Source of the DNA: an uncultured Bacteroidales bacterium
GTDB taxonomy: Bacteria; Bacteroidota; Bacteroidia; Bacteroidales; Bacteroidaceae
Assembly (NCBI GenBank): GCA_902802815.1
Contig: CADCNQ010000017.1
Location: 1 to 64,000 of the forward strand
DNA length: 64,000 nt
Direction: 5' to 3'
Below are positions 7,901 to 18,217 of the stretch, in pieces (position 1 is the stretch's first letter; every line of letters starts with the position of its first letter). The position numbers and the translations under genes are program-made. Below the pieces are notes generated by a model, which was not told the DNA's origin, did not search any database, and worked only from the letters and a program-made list of their open reading frames with translations.

Positions 7901-10477
7901 ATGAAGATTAAATCTGATTATGCAAATGCTCCTCAGTGGAAAATATTGACTGTGAAGTCGAGTCTTCCCGAGCAACTGAAGTGTCTGGATGAGATTGCTC
8001 ACAACATGTGGTGGGTGTGGAACTTTGAGGCCAGAGACCTGTTCCGTGACATCGATCCCCAGGTGTACCACGATGTGAAGCACAATCCCGTGATGCTGCT
8101 GGAGCGTCTGAGCTACGGACGCAAAGAGGAGATTCTGAAGGACAAGGCGCTGATGAAGCGCGTGAAGGATGTTTACGCCAAGTTCCGCGCTTACATGGAC
8201 GTGAAGCCCGACAGCAAGCGTCCTTCTGTGGCTTATTTCTGTATGGAATACGGTATCCACTCTGCCCTGAAGATCTACAGCGGCGGTCTGGGTATGCTGG
8301 CCGGCGACTACGTGAAGGAGGCTTCCGACTCCAACGTGGATATGTGTGCTGTAGGTTTCCTGTATCGTTTCGGCTACTTCACACAGAGCCTCTCAATGGA
8401 CGGACAGCAGATTGCCAACTACGATGTGCAGAACTTCGGTTCGCTGCCTATTGTGCGCCAGCTCGACAAGGAGGGCAATCCCATGGTGGTTGACGTTCCT
8501 TATAACAACTATCAGGTGCACGCATACGTATGGCGCGTGGACGTAGGTCGTGTCAAGCTGTATCTCCTGGATACCGACAACGAATTGAACTCGGAGTTTG
8601 ACAAGCCCATCACACACGCTCTCTACGGCGGCGATTGGGAGAACCGTCTCAAGCAGGAGATCCTGCTGGGTATCGGCGGTATGCTGCTGCTGAAGAAACT
8701 GGGCATCAAGAAGGATATCTATCACTGCAACGAGGGCCATGCCGCGCTCTGCAACCTGCAGCGTCTGTGCGACTATATCAGCGAGGACGGTCTGACATTC
8801 AACGAGGCTCTCGAGCTAGTGCGCGCCAGCGGTCTTTATACTGTGCACACTCCCGTGCCCGCAGGTCACGACTACTTCGAGGAGGGTCTCTTCGGCAAGT
8901 ACATGGGCGGCTATCCCCAGAAGCTGGGTATCACATGGGACGAGTTCATCGGTATGGGCCGTACCAACCCCGAGGACAAGGGCGAGAAGTTCTGTATGTC
9001 AACCTTCGCCTGCAACACCTGTCAGGAGGTAAACGGTGTGAGCTGGCTGCACGGAGAGGTGTCTAAGAAGATGTTCGCACCCATCTGGCAGGGCTACTAT
9101 CCGGAGGAAAACCACGTGGGCTACGTGACCAACGGTGTGCACTTCCCCACATGGGCAGCTGCCGAGTGGCGCGATCTCTATGCAAAGTACTTCGACGAGA
9201 AGTTCATGAGCGACCAGTCCAACGAGGAAATCTGGCACGGCATCTACAACTGTCCCGATGAGGAAATCTGGGCAACACGTGAGGCTCTGAAGGCTAAGCT
9301 CTTCGACTATATCAAGATTCAGTTCCAGGAGACATGGCTCAAGAATCAGGGCGATCCCCAGCGTGTGGTGAAGCTGATGGAGCGTTTCGACCCCAAATCA
9401 CTGGTTATCGGTTTCTGCCGTCGTTTCGCTACCTATAAGCGTGCTCACCTGCTGTTTACCGACCTGGATCGTCTCGACAGAATCGTCAACAATCCCGAAC
9501 GTCCTGTAATCTTTATCTTTGCAGGTAAGGCTCATCCCGCCGACGGTGCAGGCCAGGGTCTTATCAAGAGAATTTTCGAAATCAGCCAAATGCCTCAGTT
9601 CCAGGGCAGAATCATCTTCCTTGAGGACTACGACTTCCTGCTGGCCCGCCGTCTCGTGTCGGGTGTGGATATCTGGATGAACACTCCCACACGTCCTCTC
9701 GAGGCTTCCGGTACATCCGGCGAGAAGGCTGAGATGAACGGTGTTGTCAACCTTTCTGTGAAGGACGGATGGTGGCTGGAAGGCTATCGCGAGGGTGCCG
9801 GATGGGCTCTGACCGAGAAGCGTACATACCAGAACCAGGGTTATCAGGATCAGCTCGACGCTGCTACCATCTACTCTCTGCTGGAGCACGAAATCGTGCC
9901 TCTCTACTTCGACAAGGACAAGAAGGGTATCTCCAAAGGCTGGATTCAGGTGGTGAAGAACTCTATCGCCAAGATTGCTCCTCACTACACGATGAAGCGT
10001 CAGCTCGACGACTACTATTCAAAGTTCTACGAGAAGCAGGCCAAGCGTTTCAAGGAACTCTCGAAGGACGGCAACCGTCTTGCCAAGGAGATCGCCATGT
10101 GGAAGGAGAGCGTGGCAGAGCGCTGGGATGCTATCGGCGTTGTAAGTTCTGAGTCTTCTGCTGCAGCGAGCGGAGAACATGAGGTCGGCAAGGAATATCT
10201 CCTGAGATATGTCATCAACGAGGCCGGACTGGACGACGCTGTAGCTCTGGAGAAGGTCAACGTGGCCACCAACGAGGCCGGTGAGGACTATGTGTTCTCC
10301 GTAGAGCCCCTGAAGATGGTGAAGAAGGAAGGCAACAACTACACATTCGAGGTGATGCACTCTCCCAAGCAGGCCGGTCAGTACAAGTCGGCTGTGCGTA
10401 TGTATCCCAAGAACGACAAGTTGCCACACCGTCAGGACTTCTGCTACGTTAAGTGGCTGACTTTGCCCAACTATTAA
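7901..10477 (+). CDS. Alpha-glucan phosphorylase, GT35 (divergent bacterial group)
   Basis: 858 residues. It releases glucose-1-phosphate from alpha-1,4-glucan using pyridoxal phosphate. Visible motifs: LAWNMWW-like [15 protein letters not shown] near residue 40, [20 protein letters not shown] near 105, CNEGHAAL near 275, [15 protein letters not shown] near 505 and [20 protein letters not shown] near 605, in which the Lys is the expected PLP site. The pattern matches the divergent glucan phosphorylases common in Bacteroidota and thermophiles rather than muscle-type enzymes. The last 110 residues (after the [17 protein letters not shown] linker) form an extra beta-rich domain with unknown role. 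It is the second gene of the glycogen operon. Confidence 0.93.
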   Translation: MKIKSDYANAPQWKILTVKSSLPEQLKCLDEIAHNMWWVWNFEARDLFRDIDPQVYHDVKHNPVMLLERLSYGRKEEILKDKALMKRVKDVYAKFRAYMDVKPDSKRPSVAYFCMEYGIHSALKIYSGGLGMLAGDYVKEASDSNVDMCAVGFLYRFGYFTQSLSMDGQQIANYDVQNFGSLPIVRQLDKEGNPMVVDVPYNNYQVHAYVWRVDVGRVKLYLLDTDNELNSEFDKPITHALYGGDWENRLKQEILLGIGGMLLLKKLGIKKDIYHCNEGHAALCNLQRLCDYISEDGLTFNEALELVRASGLYTVHTPVPAGHDYFEEGLFGKYMGGYPQKLGITWDEFIGMGRTNPEDKGEKFCMSTFACNTCQEVNGVSWLHGEVSKKMFAPIWQGYYPEENHVGYVTNGVHFPTWAAAEWRDLYAKYFDEKFMSDQSNEEIWHGIYNCPDEEIWATREALKAKLFDYIKIQFQETWLKNQGDPQRVVKLMERFDPKSLVIGFCRRFATYKRAHLLFTDLDRLDRIVNNPERPVIFIFAGKAHPADGAGQGLIKRIFEISQMPQFQGRIIFLEDYDFLLARRLVSGVDIWMNTPTRPLEASGTSGEKAEMNGVVNLSVKDGWWLEGYREGAGWALTEKRTYQNQGYQDQLDAATIYSLLEHEIVPLYFDKDKKGISKGWIQVVKNSIAKIAPHYTMKRQLDDYYSKFYEKQAKRFKELSKDGNRLAKEIAMWKESVAERWDAIGVVSSESSAAASGEHEVGKEYLLRYVINEAGLDDAVALEKVNVATNEAGEDYVFSVEPLKMVKKEGNNYTFEVMHSPKQAGQYKSAVRMYPKNDKLPHRQDFCYVKWLTLPNY

Positions 10478-10484
10478 AAATAAC

Positions 10485-10537
10485 AGTTCCAGGGAAACCC
10501 CTCCGTTTCATACTTTTGGTAGCAGGTCTCTGGAACT
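10485..10537 (+). promoter_or_regulatory. Promoter enclosed by an 11-bp inverted repeat, upstream of nagB
   Basis: AGTTCCAGGGA at 10485-10495 and TCTCTGGAACT at 10527-10537 are inverted repeats with one mismatch. TACTTTTG at 10511-10518 lies between the arms. The arms could be two half sites for a regulator that loops over the promoter, or an RNA hairpin ending the glycogen operon. nagB starts 39 bases downstream. I cannot tell operator from hairpin by sequence. Confidence 0.55.
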
Positions 10538-10576
10538 ACTTAATATTATAAGTATAAATTTAATAACATTAAAAGT

Positions 10577-11368
10577 ATGAGAGTTATTATTGAACCGGAC
10601 TACGATAGAATGTCCAAGTGGGCCGCCGACTATGTTGCAAAGCGTATAATCGAGGCTAATCCAACTCCTGAGAAGCCCTTCAAACTGGGCTGCCCTACGG
10701 GTTCCAGTCCTCTGGGCCTTTACAAGGAACTCATCAAGAAGTATGAGAAAGGGGAAATTTCCTTCAAGAACGTCATCACGTTCAACATGGACGAGTATGT
10801 GAAGATTCCTGAGGATCATCCCGAAAGCTATCACTCTTTTATGTGGAAGAACTTCTTCTCCCATATTGATATCAAGAAGGAAAACGTGCATATCCTTGAC
10901 GGAAACGCTCCTGATCTTGCAAAAGAGTGCGAGGACTATGAGAAGGCTATCGAGGCAGCCGGCGGTATCGACCTCTTCATGGGCGGTGTGGGTCCCGACG
11001 GACACCTGGCTTTCAATGAGCCCGGTTCAAGCCTGTCCAGCAAGACCCGTGTCAAGACCCTGACTACGGATACTATCATTGCCAACTCACGTTTCTTCGA
11101 CAATGACATGAACCTCGTGCCGAAGCAGGCTCTGACAGTTGGTATCGGCACCGTGATGGCAGCCAAGGAGGTTCTCCTCGTCTGCAACGGACACCACAAG
11201 GCACGTGCTCTCCAGCACATCGTGGACGGAAACGTAAGTCACATGTGGACGGCTTCCATGCTGCAGATGCATCCCCATGCTATCGTGGTGTGCGACGAGC
11301 CGGCTTGCGACGAGTTGACTGTGGGCACCTACAAGTACTATCTGGACAAGGAGAGAGGTAATCTCTGA
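10577..11368 (+). CDS. nagB: Glucosamine-6-phosphate deaminase
   Basis: 263 residues, the standard NagB length. It converts glucosamine-6-phosphate to fructose-6-phosphate and ammonia, linking amino-sugar catabolism to glycolysis. Signatures: GCPTGSSPLGLYKELI (phosphate loop), FNMDEYVKI with the catalytic Asp, and FMGGVGPDGHLAFNEPGSSL with the His of the active-site lid. The protein is cytoplasmic. It stands alone between a promoter/inverted repeat at 10485-10537 and a strong terminator at 11397, so it is probably controlled independently of the glycogen genes. Confidence 0.96.
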   Translation: MRVIIEPDYDRMSKWAADYVAKRIIEANPTPEKPFKLGCPTGSSPLGLYKELIKKYEKGEISFKNVITFNMDEYVKIPEDHPESYHSFMWKNFFSHIDIKKENVHILDGNAPDLAKECEDYEKAIEAAGGIDLFMGGVGPDGHLAFNEPGSSLSSKTRVKTLTTDTIIANSRFFDNDMNLVPKQALTVGIGTVMAAKEVLLVCNGHHKARALQHIVDGNVSHMWTASMLQMHPHAIVVCDEPACDELTVGTYKYYLDKERGNL

Positions 11369-11396
11369 ATCCGGTCGGTATTAGGATATTATGAGA

Positions 11397-11434
11397 GCCC
11401 CGGGTAGCTGTAGAAAACAGCAGCCCGGGGTTTT
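11397..11434 (+). terminator. nagB terminator
   Basis: GCCCCGGG at 11397-11404 pairs with CCCGGGG within 11424-11430, and flanking GCTG/CAGC extends the stem; TTTT follows at 11431. Confidence 0.85.
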
Positions 11435-11489
11435 CCGGTGTTATGAGGCGACGTTGACGGAGATTGGGGAAGAAAAAATGCCCTGATTC

Positions 11490-11520
11490 TTTGCTGTTTC
11501 AAGAAAAAGACGTACCTTTG
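11490..11520 (+). promoter_or_regulatory. metF-metH promoter
   Basis: TTTG at 11490-11493 and TACCTTTG at 11513-11520 are separated by 19 bases, the Bacteroidota -33/-7 arrangement. Only about 22 bases of leader remain before the metF ATG, too short for a SAM or cobalamin riboswitch. Confidence 0.8.
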
Positions 11521-11548
11521 CGGCAATGAACCAAACTGTTGCAGGACT

Positions 11549-12514
11549 ATGGCTACGAGTGTCGCAGAACTTATACAGAAAAGTGAGAAGACAGCATTCT
11601 CGTTTGAGGTGTTGCCGCCGTTGCGTGGCAAGACGATAGATTCGGTTTTCCGCACAATAGATATTCTGATGCCGTTCCGGCCGCTTTTCGTAGAAGTGAC
11701 GACACACAGGAGCGACTATGTCTACAGGGATAAGGGCGACGGCACTTACGAGCGTGTGGAGCAGAGACTGCGTCCCGGCACTGTGGCTATAGCATCAGCA
11801 ATCAAGCAGCGCTATCATGTGCCTGTGGTGCCGCACATAATATGTTCCGGATACAGCAGACAGGATACGGAGAACGAACTCATCGACTATTCGTTTCTGG
11901 ATATCAAGGACCTGTTGGTTCTCCGCGGAGACAAAGCCAAGCAGGATGCCCGGTTCGTACCGAAAACAGGCGGCTTGTCGCATGCAACGGAACTGATAGA
12001 GCAGGTGGAGCAGTTCAATAAGGGACTGCTGGAATACGGCGACAGACATGAGTTCTGTGTAAACCGTCCGTTTACCTACGGTGTGGCTGCCTATCCGGAG
12101 AAGCATGAGGAAGCGATGAATCTGCAGCAGGATATAGAACGTCTAAGGGAAAAGCAGGACTTGGGTGCCGGGTATGCTGTGACGCAGATGTTCTTCGACA
12201 CGGATGCATACCTGCGTTTCGTGGACAAGTGCAGAGCCAGCGGTATCACAATGCCTATTGTACCGGGACTCAAACCTTTGGGCACGTTGAATCACTGTAC
12301 GATGCTCCCGAGAGTGTTTCATGTGGATTTTCCTGTGGAACTGGCGGAAAAGCTTTCCGGAGTGAAGTCGGATGATGATGTGAAGAAGGTGGGTATAGAG
12401 TGGTGCATTGCACAGTGTGAGCGACTCAGGAAAGAGGGAGCTCCGTGCATACATTTCTATACTATGAATGCTGCAGGAAGTATCGAACAGATAGCAAAAG
12501 AAGTGTGGAAATGA
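11549..12514 (+). CDS. metF: 5,10-methylenetetrahydrofolate reductase
   Basis: 321 residues. This FAD-dependent TIM-barrel enzyme reduces methylene-THF to methyl-THF. TAFSFEVLPPLRGKTI holds the conserved catalytic Glu; DLLVLRGDKA and VTQMFFDTDAYLRFVDKC are family motifs around the flavin and folate site. A two-residue PL insertion replaces the shorter loop of E. coli MetF and is common in Bacteroidota. The metH start overlaps the stop codon (ATGA), so the enzyme making methyl-THF and the enzyme consuming it are translationally coupled. The start at 11549 places ATG about 28 bases after the promoter element. Confidence 0.95.
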   Translation: MATSVAELIQKSEKTAFSFEVLPPLRGKTIDSVFRTIDILMPFRPLFVEVTTHRSDYVYRDKGDGTYERVEQRLRPGTVAIASAIKQRYHVPVVPHIICSGYSRQDTENELIDYSFLDIKDLLVLRGDKAKQDARFVPKTGGLSHATELIEQVEQFNKGLLEYGDRHEFCVNRPFTYGVAAYPEKHEEAMNLQQDIERLREKQDLGAGYAVTQMFFDTDAYLRFVDKCRASGITMPIVPGLKPLGTLNHCTMLPRVFHVDFPVELAEKLSGVKSDDDVKKVGIEWCIAQCERLRKEGAPCIHFYTMNAAGSIEQIAKEVWK

Positions 12515-15500
12515 CACTCCGCGAGGCATTAGGAGAACGTGTTTTGCTGCTGGACGGAGCGATGGGCTCCCTGGTGCAGCAGATGATGAGAGGCTACAAG
12601 GGTATGCCTGATTTGCTGGTGTTGAGTCATCCTGAAGTGGTGAGTGAGATACACAGGCAATATCTTGAAGCTGGAGCCGACATCATTACGACATGTACGT
12701 TCAATGCCCAACGTCTTAGCCTGAAAAACGCACCGGAATATAGCGACACTCTGGTAAGAGACATCAATATCGCAGCTTCCCGCCTGGCCAGGAATATGGC
12801 AGATGAATACACCAGAAGGACGGGTCGGAAGAGATATGTAGTAGGGGATATAGGACCGACATCGAAAATGTTGTCGCTTTCTCCCGATATTGCGCTGCCG
12901 AGTTTCCGCGATTTGGAATTTAACCAGTTGCGCGACATATACAGGGAACAGGCCGTGGCGCTGAAGGAAGGCGGTGTGGATGCAATCCTTCTTGAGACGT
13001 GTACAGATGTCCTTAATGTCAAGGCAGCTGTGTCGGCATTGGAGGGTCTGGATATACCCCTGATGATAAGTATGACTGTCAGCGATGCTTCCGGACGCAT
13101 TCTTTCGGGACAGACGATAGAGGCGTTTGTGGAGACTGTGATGTATGCCCGTCCTCTTTCGGTGGGTCTCAACTGCGGTTTCGGGGCAGATAAGATATTG
13201 CCCTGGTTGCGTGACATGTACAAGGCTGTGAACGGCCGCTGTTATCTGACCTGTCATCCGAATGCCGGTCTTCCGAATGCTTACGGAGGCTATGATGACA
13301 TGCCGGAGGATATGGTGCGTATGATGAGTCCGATGGTGCAGGAAGGACTGGTGAATGTCATCGGAGGATGTTGTGGCACCACTCCCGAGCATATAAGGGC
13401 TATGCGCTCGCTCTGCGAAGAAATGCCACGCAGCAGTTCCCATAAGACAAAAGATGCAGAAGAAGGTGCTGTGTATGCCGGTCTGGAGGTCTTGAAACTG
13501 ACTCCCGGAACATTCTGCAACGTTGGAGAGCGGTGCAACGTTGCCGGCAGCCGTAAGTTTCTCAGACTGATATCGGAAAAGCATTATGATGAGGCTCTCG
13601 CCATTGCAAGGAAGCAGGTGGAGGACGGAGCTATGGTGCTCGATGTGAATATGGACGACGGCTTGTTGGATGCGAAGAAAGAGATGCAGAACTTCCTTCG
13701 TCTGGCAAGTGCGGAACCGGACATTGCACGCGTTCCGGTGATGGTGGACTCTTCCCATTTTGAGGTGATAGAGTGTGCTCTTAAAAATATACAAGGTAAG
13801 GCTATCGTAAATTCCATCTCACTGAAACAGGGTGAGGAGGAATTCCTGCGCGAAGCCCGTTTTGTGCGTGATATGGGAGCCGCAGTGGTTGTAATGCTCT
13901 TTGACGAAAAGGGGCAGGCTACAGACTATGAGCGACGTATCGAGATAGCTGACAGGGCATATCGTCTGCTGACAGAGAAAGTGGGATTCCTTCCCGAGGA
14001 TATAATCTTCGACCCCAATGTCCTGACTGTAGCAACGGGAATGGAGGAGCACAATCTCTATGCCCTGGATTTCCTGCGTGCTACGGAGTGGATACACGCT
14101 CACATGCCGCTTTCAAGAATAAGCGGCGGTATATCCAACCTGAGTTTTGCTCTTCGCGGGCAGAACTACATGCGCGAAGCTATGCACGCCGTGTTCCTCT
14201 ATCATGCCATCAGAAGAGGTATGAACATGGCGATAATGAATCCTGCGACAACAGTTACGTACGAATCTCTTGATGATGACTTGCGGCAGGCTATAGAGGA
14301 TGTCATATTCAATACTCGGGAAGATGCCACTGAACGGCTTCTTGCCCTTGTGCCCAGATATTCGTCCCAGGGGAAGGAGAAAAGCAGCCTGTCGGTAAAA
14401 AAAGATGTGATGACGCCGGCCGAGGTGGTGAAGATATGTCTTCATCAGGGAAGAAACGATGGTCTGACGGAATCGCTCGGGAAACTGATAGACGAAGGAC
14501 ACAGTGCACTTGACATCATCAGCGGACCTCTCATGGACGGTATGATGGAAGTGGGGCGTCTCTTCGGAGAGGGTAAGATGTTCCTTCCTCAGGTGGTGAA
14601 GACAGCAAGAACGATGAAAGAGGCATGTGCCTTTCTCGAACCGTATATGGACGGAGGAATGGAATCCGCTGCTCATGCAGGTAAAATACTCATTGCCACG
14701 GTAAAGGGCGATGTGCACGATATAGGCAAGAATATTGTCAAGGTGGTGCTTCAGTGCAACGGTTTCCGTGTGATAGACCTCGGTGTGATGGTGCAGGCTG
14801 AGACCATCGTGGACACGGCAATAAAGGAGAATGTCGACATCGTGTGTCTTTCCGGTCTGATAACACCCTCACTTGAGGAAATGTGCAATGTGGCGGAAGC
14901 TATGGAAAGAGCCGGACTGAGAATTCCGCTGTTTGTCGGCGGTGCCACGACATCTGAGCAGCACACCCGTCTGCGCATCGCACCCTTGTACAGTGGCGGT
15001 GTCTATCATATGAAAGACGCAACGGAGAACCCCGTTGTGGCGAGAAAACTCCTGCAGTCGCACCCCGTACCGCCGTTCATGGGAGAAAAGAGACACGAGA
15101 CGATTACCGTTGAGGATGTGTTGCCCCTTGTTGACTGGAGATACCTCTATCATGCCTGGATGGTGAAAAACGACAGCAAAGAGACTGAACAGCTCAGACG
15201 TGATGCCCTGCAGCTGCTGGATGAATTTCACGATGACGGGTTTGCACTTGAAGCTGTGCAGGCCTTCTACGAGGCGAAAGGGGAGCCGGGCGGTTTCCGG
15301 ATAAAAGGGGAAGACGGGAAGGATGTGTTTATTCCTACTCCCCGGCAGAAGTCCGGAGAAAAACTGGCATTGTCGGATTTCGTGAGTGAGGAAGGAGACG
15401 TTGTCGGTGCATTTGCTGTGACGGTGAACAGGGCTTTTGTGCAGAGACTGGAGCAACTCAAGACCGAGGACTCCGATCCTTACAGGAGTTTGCTCTTGCA

Positions 15501-15759
15501 GACTCTTGGCGACCGTCTTGTGGAAGCCGCTGCGGAATACCTGTCTGCGGAGCTGAAGAAAAAGGGGTGGGGAGGTATTCGCCCGGCAATAGGATATCCT
15601 GTTCTGCCCGAACAGAAAACGATATTCCTTCTGGAGAATGTGCTGGATATGAAAGGGCTTGGAATTTCACTTACTGAAAACGGAGCGATGTATCCCCAGT
15701 CCTCTGTTGCCGGGTTCTATATCGGCCACCCGAAATCCAAATATTTCGATGCCCGTTAG
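12511..15759 (+). CDS. metH: Cobalamin-dependent methionine synthase
   Basis: 1082 residues. Domains in order: homocysteine-binding barrel about 1-310 with the zinc cysteines GLNCGFG and IGGCCGTT; pterin-binding domain about 335-590 (GERCNVAGSRKF, DVNMDDG, PVMVDSSHFEV); cobalamin cap about 640-730; Rossmann B12 domain about 730-870 with DVHDIGKNIV carrying the axial His and SGLITPSLEEM; and a C-terminal activation domain with RPAIGYPVLPEQ that binds S-adenosylmethionine. The protein is about 145 residues shorter than E. coli MetH, mostly in the activation domain, as in other Bacteroidota. The ATG overlapping the metF stop is preferred to an upstream in-frame ATG inside metF. Confidence 0.95.
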   Translation: MTLREALGERVLLLDGAMGSLVQQMMRGYKGMPDLLVLSHPEVVSEIHRQYLEAGADIITTCTFNAQRLSLKNAPEYSDTLVRDINIAASRLARNMADEYTRRTGRKRYVVGDIGPTSKMLSLSPDIALPSFRDLEFNQLRDIYREQAVALKEGGVDAILLETCTDVLNVKAAVSALEGLDIPLMISMTVSDASGRILSGQTIEAFVETVMYARPLSVGLNCGFGADKILPWLRDMYKAVNGRCYLTCHPNAGLPNAYGGYDDMPEDMVRMMSPMVQEGLVNVIGGCCGTTPEHIRAMRSLCEEMPRSSSHKTKDAEEGAVYAGLEVLKLTPGTFCNVGERCNVAGSRKFLRLISEKHYDEALAIARKQVEDGAMVLDVNMDDGLLDAKKEMQNFLRLASAEPDIARVPVMVDSSHFEVIECALKNIQGKAIVNSISLKQGEEEFLREARFVRDMGAAVVVMLFDEKGQATDYERRIEIADRAYRLLTEKVGFLPEDIIFDPNVLTVATGMEEHNLYALDFLRATEWIHAHMPLSRISGGISNLSFALRGQNYMREAMHAVFLYHAIRRGMNMAIMNPATTVTYESLDDDLRQAIEDVIFNTREDATERLLALVPRYSSQGKEKSSLSVKKDVMTPAEVVKICLHQGRNDGLTESLGKLIDEGHSALDIISGPLMDGMMEVGRLFGEGKMFLPQVVKTARTMKEACAFLEPYMDGGMESAAHAGKILIATVKGDVHDIGKNIVKVVLQCNGFRVIDLGVMVQAETIVDTAIKENVDIVCLSGLITPSLEEMCNVAEAMERAGLRIPLFVGGATTSEQHTRLRIAPLYSGGVYHMKDATENPVVARKLLQSHPVPPFMGEKRHETITVEDVLPLVDWRYLYHAWMVKNDSKETEQLRRDALQLLDEFHDDGFALEAVQAFYEAKGEPGGFRIKGEDGKDVFIPTPRQKSGEKLALSDFVSEEGDVVGAFAVTVNRAFVQRLEQLKTEDSDPYRSLLLQTLGDRLVEAAAEYLSAELKKKGWGGIRPAIGYPVLPEQKTIFLLENVLDMKGLGISLTENGAMYPQSSVAGFYIGHPKSKYFDAR

Positions 15760-15886
15760 GAGCTGAAATCTGTGCCGGAAACGCGAATTAAAAAATACGT
15801 GTTTTTTACATTTTATTGTTTGTTAGCCCGAATTTCTCGGAAAAAATGTGGATTTTTAAGAAAATAAAGTGTTTTTTTTACATTTT

Positions 15887-15920
15887 TTTGATGTTATAAG
15901 GTAAAAATGCAGTACCTTTG
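15887..15920 (+). promoter_or_regulatory. Promoter of the OmpA-like pair
   Basis: TTTG at 15887-15890 and TACCTTTG at 15913-15920. The preceding 120 bases after metH are very A/T-rich with several T tracts, typical of a strong promoter region; no clear terminator for metH is seen. Confidence 0.75.
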
Positions 15921-15968
15921 CATTCAAAGAGTGTAAAAAGTAGAAAATATTTTTAAATGTTTAACCAT

Positions 15969-17060
15969 ATGAAAAGAATTTTTGTTTTCCTTTCGGTATT
16001 GGCGCTGACAATGTCCGCCTATGCTGAAGAGACCGTTGTGACGGTTAAGAACGAGAAAGAGTATGTGGCTCCCAAGAGTGCTTGGTTTATAAGCATTATG
16101 GGTGGTGTGAACCACGCCGGTACAGACGTTCTCGATTTGGGTGATTTCGACGACAACATTCATGGCGTTGGAACTTTTGAGATCGGTTATCGCTTCAATC
16201 CGTATTTGAGCCTTGCTTTCGAGGCACAGTACAACCGTCTCGGTTCTTATAGCCTGCGCTACACAGGTTTACGTCAAGCCTACGTCAAGCAGTATCGCGG
16301 TCTGAATGTTATCGAGCCTTCTTTCCAGCTCTACTGGAACCTGGTGAACACCTTTGGTGGTTACAAGGCTGATCGCAAGAACAACTTCTACCTGTATGCC
16401 GGTCCTTCTATGGGCTTCACTGTTGCTTACGAGCCCAACACCCATCAGTTCTCTTATGGCTTCAAGGCAGGTCTCCAGTACGAGCGTATGTTCAAGCGCG
16501 GTTGGGCTTTCCTTGCTGATGCCAGCTGGACAATGCTGAGCGACAAGATGGACTGCATCACCGATGTTAATGACAACATGGAGAAGCACATCAACGTGCA
16601 GGTAGGTATCCGTAAGTACTTCGGTCTCAACCGTAAGACTGCCAAGTACTACGCTTCCGAGAGCTACACCAACTACATCACCCGCCGCGACACCACAGTT
16701 GTCAACCAGGTGGAGGAAGTTGCTGCCAAGCCCCAGCCCACTTATTCCTGCTTCTTCACTATCAACAAGATTGACCTGAATGAGGATTCTCAGAACGCTA
16801 TCAAGCAGTGCGCTGACTATCTGAAGGCTAATCCCGGTAAGAAGGTTACTATCTTCGGTTATGCCGATAAGAACACCGGTACTGCAAAGCGCAACGCTTG
16901 GTTGGCCAGCAACCGTGCCCGCGTCGTTAAGGAGGCTTTGGTTGCCGAGGGTGTTAGCGAGGATCGTATCAGCTGCTACGATGAGGGTGACAAGGTTCAG
17001 CCCTATCCCGAAGCTGTGTTTGAGAAGAACCGTGCAGCTATCATGCTCGTTACAGAGTAA
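15969..17060 (+). CDS. OmpA-family outer membrane protein
   Basis: 363 residues from ATG 15969; an in-frame ATG four codons earlier (15957) is possible. A signal peptide (MKRIFVFLSVLALTMSAYA) leads an N-terminal eight-strand-type beta-barrel of about 200 residues (GYRFNPYLSLAFEAQYNR, NNFYLYAGPSMGF). A C-terminal OmpA-like domain from about residue 255 contains DYLKANPGKKVTIFGYADKN, NAWLASNRARVVKEALVAEG and a final basic strand, which would bind peptidoglycan. Such proteins are among the most abundant in Bacteroidales envelopes and anchor the outer membrane to the wall. The gene downstream, 42 bases away, is a paralogue, and both probably share one transcript. Confidence 0.88.
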   Translation: MKRIFVFLSVLALTMSAYAEETVVTVKNEKEYVAPKSAWFISIMGGVNHAGTDVLDLGDFDDNIHGVGTFEIGYRFNPYLSLAFEAQYNRLGSYSLRYTGLRQAYVKQYRGLNVIEPSFQLYWNLVNTFGGYKADRKNNFYLYAGPSMGFTVAYEPNTHQFSYGFKAGLQYERMFKRGWAFLADASWTMLSDKMDCITDVNDNMEKHINVQVGIRKYFGLNRKTAKYYASESYTNYITRRDTTVVNQVEEVAAKPQPTYSCFFTINKIDLNEDSQNAIKQCADYLKANPGKKVTIFGYADKNTGTAKRNAWLASNRARVVKEALVAEGVSEDRISCYDEGDKVQPYPEAVFEKNRAAIMLVTE

Positions 17061-17102
17061 GAGAGAGAACAAGTCTGTATAATATTAAGGATATAAGAGA
17101 CT

Positions 17103-18116
17103 ATGAAAAAGATTATATTTGCATTCCTCGTGATGGTTCTTGGCGCAGCTGGCGTACAGGCAGAGGAGAATAATTTTGAGTATGACAACGGTTACCGTTG
17201 GTTCATCAATGCTCACGCTAACATCGGCATGAGTCTGAACGAGAGTTTTGACCGCCCCAGTTTCGGTAAGTGGCTTGCTCCTGGTGCAAACATCCAGATT
17301 GGTTACAACTTCAATGATTATTGGGGCCTCTTCGGTGCTTTCGGTTGGAATCAGAACCGTACCACCTTCCGCAATACCACAAAGTTCACTAGCTGGGAGC
17401 CCAGTTTGAACGTAATGTACAACCTCACTAACGGTTTCGTAGGTTACAAGCCCAATCGTCGTCACAACTTGTATGCTTATGCAGGTTTCGTGCTGGGTAT
17501 CACCCGTGACTTCGATGACAACTTCATCGTATCTGCTGCTTCCGTCGGATATCCTATCTATCCCGATGAGGTTTGCTACGGTGGTCGTATCGGTCTGCAG
17601 TACATCTGGAGCTTCTCCAAGTGGGTTGGCTTGAGCATGTATGCTGATGTCACATTTTTCAACGACAAGTTCAACGCTATCGACACAGAGTTCCCTCTTG
17701 ACGGTCGTATCAACGCTGGTATCGGTTTCCACTTCAACATCTCCAAGAACACGAAGAAGGTTACCAAGACCTACAACGACGAGATCACCTTCAAGCACGA
17801 CACTATCTACAAGAAGATCGTTCGCACAGCTGATCCTGAGAGAGTTAGCTACAATTACGCTACTCCCGAGGGTACAGAGGGTGTTAGCAACAACGAGGCT
17901 GACAACCTGAAGGCTATGGCTACCTACCTGAAGAACAACAAGGATCGTGTTGCCTTCGTTGTTAAGTACGGTGACGGTGACGCTATTGTCAACAAGCTGA
18001 TTGAGTACGGTGTAGACAAGAACCAGATCATTGTTCACGACACCAGCAAGATGGCTGATTCCAGCGATGCTGACAAGAACAACACCAAGGTTTACATTGT
18101 TAAGGACTTCCGTTAA
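17103..18116 (+). CDS. OmpA-like outer membrane protein, paralogue with reduced C-terminal domain
   Basis: 337 residues. Signal peptide MKKIIFAFLVMVLGAAGVQA, then a beta-barrel with the same landmarks as the upstream protein (FNDYWGLFGAFGWNQNRT, RRHNLYAYAGFVLGITRDF, GLQYIWSFSKWVGLSMYADV). The C-terminal region (NEADNLKAMATYLKNNKDRV, then KNQIIVHD) keeps the OmpA alpha/beta outline but lacks the usual NRRV peptidoglycan motif, so wall binding may be weak or lost. The pair looks like a tandem duplication followed by divergence. A strong terminator follows at 18145. Confidence 0.82.
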   Translation: MKKIIFAFLVMVLGAAGVQAEENNFEYDNGYRWFINAHANIGMSLNESFDRPSFGKWLAPGANIQIGYNFNDYWGLFGAFGWNQNRTTFRNTTKFTSWEPSLNVMYNLTNGFVGYKPNRRHNLYAYAGFVLGITRDFDDNFIVSAASVGYPIYPDEVCYGGRIGLQYIWSFSKWVGLSMYADVTFFNDKFNAIDTEFPLDGRINAGIGFHFNISKNTKKVTKTYNDEITFKHDTIYKKIVRTADPERVSYNYATPEGTEGVSNNEADNLKAMATYLKNNKDRVAFVVKYGDGDAIVNKLIEYGVDKNQIIVHDTSKMADSSDADKNNTKVYIVKDFR

Positions 18117-18144
18117 TCGCAGCGGTTACCTTATATAATATAAT

Positions 18145-18182
18145 AAAAGCGCCGGACATTAGTCTGGCGCTTTTCTTTTTTT
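18145..18182 (+). terminator. Terminator of the OmpA-like pair
   Basis: GCGCCGGAC at 18149-18157 and GTCTGGCGC at 18162-18170 pair around an ATTA loop, flanked by AAAA and TTTT. The T-rich right side runs to 18182. Confidence 0.9.
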
Positions 18183-18217
18183 TGATTGTTTCGGTGGACG
18201 GGTGGGAGAGCGGAGTG

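Noticed and set aside
11435..11548. Possible SAM or cobalamin riboswitch before metF-metH
   Set aside because: The promoter leaves a leader of only about 22 bases, and no B12-box or SAM-aptamer landmarks are seen.
12445..12510. Upstream in-frame start for metH
   Set aside because: It lies inside metF and adds a non-family peptide; the ATGA overlap at 12511 fits the MetH N-terminus.
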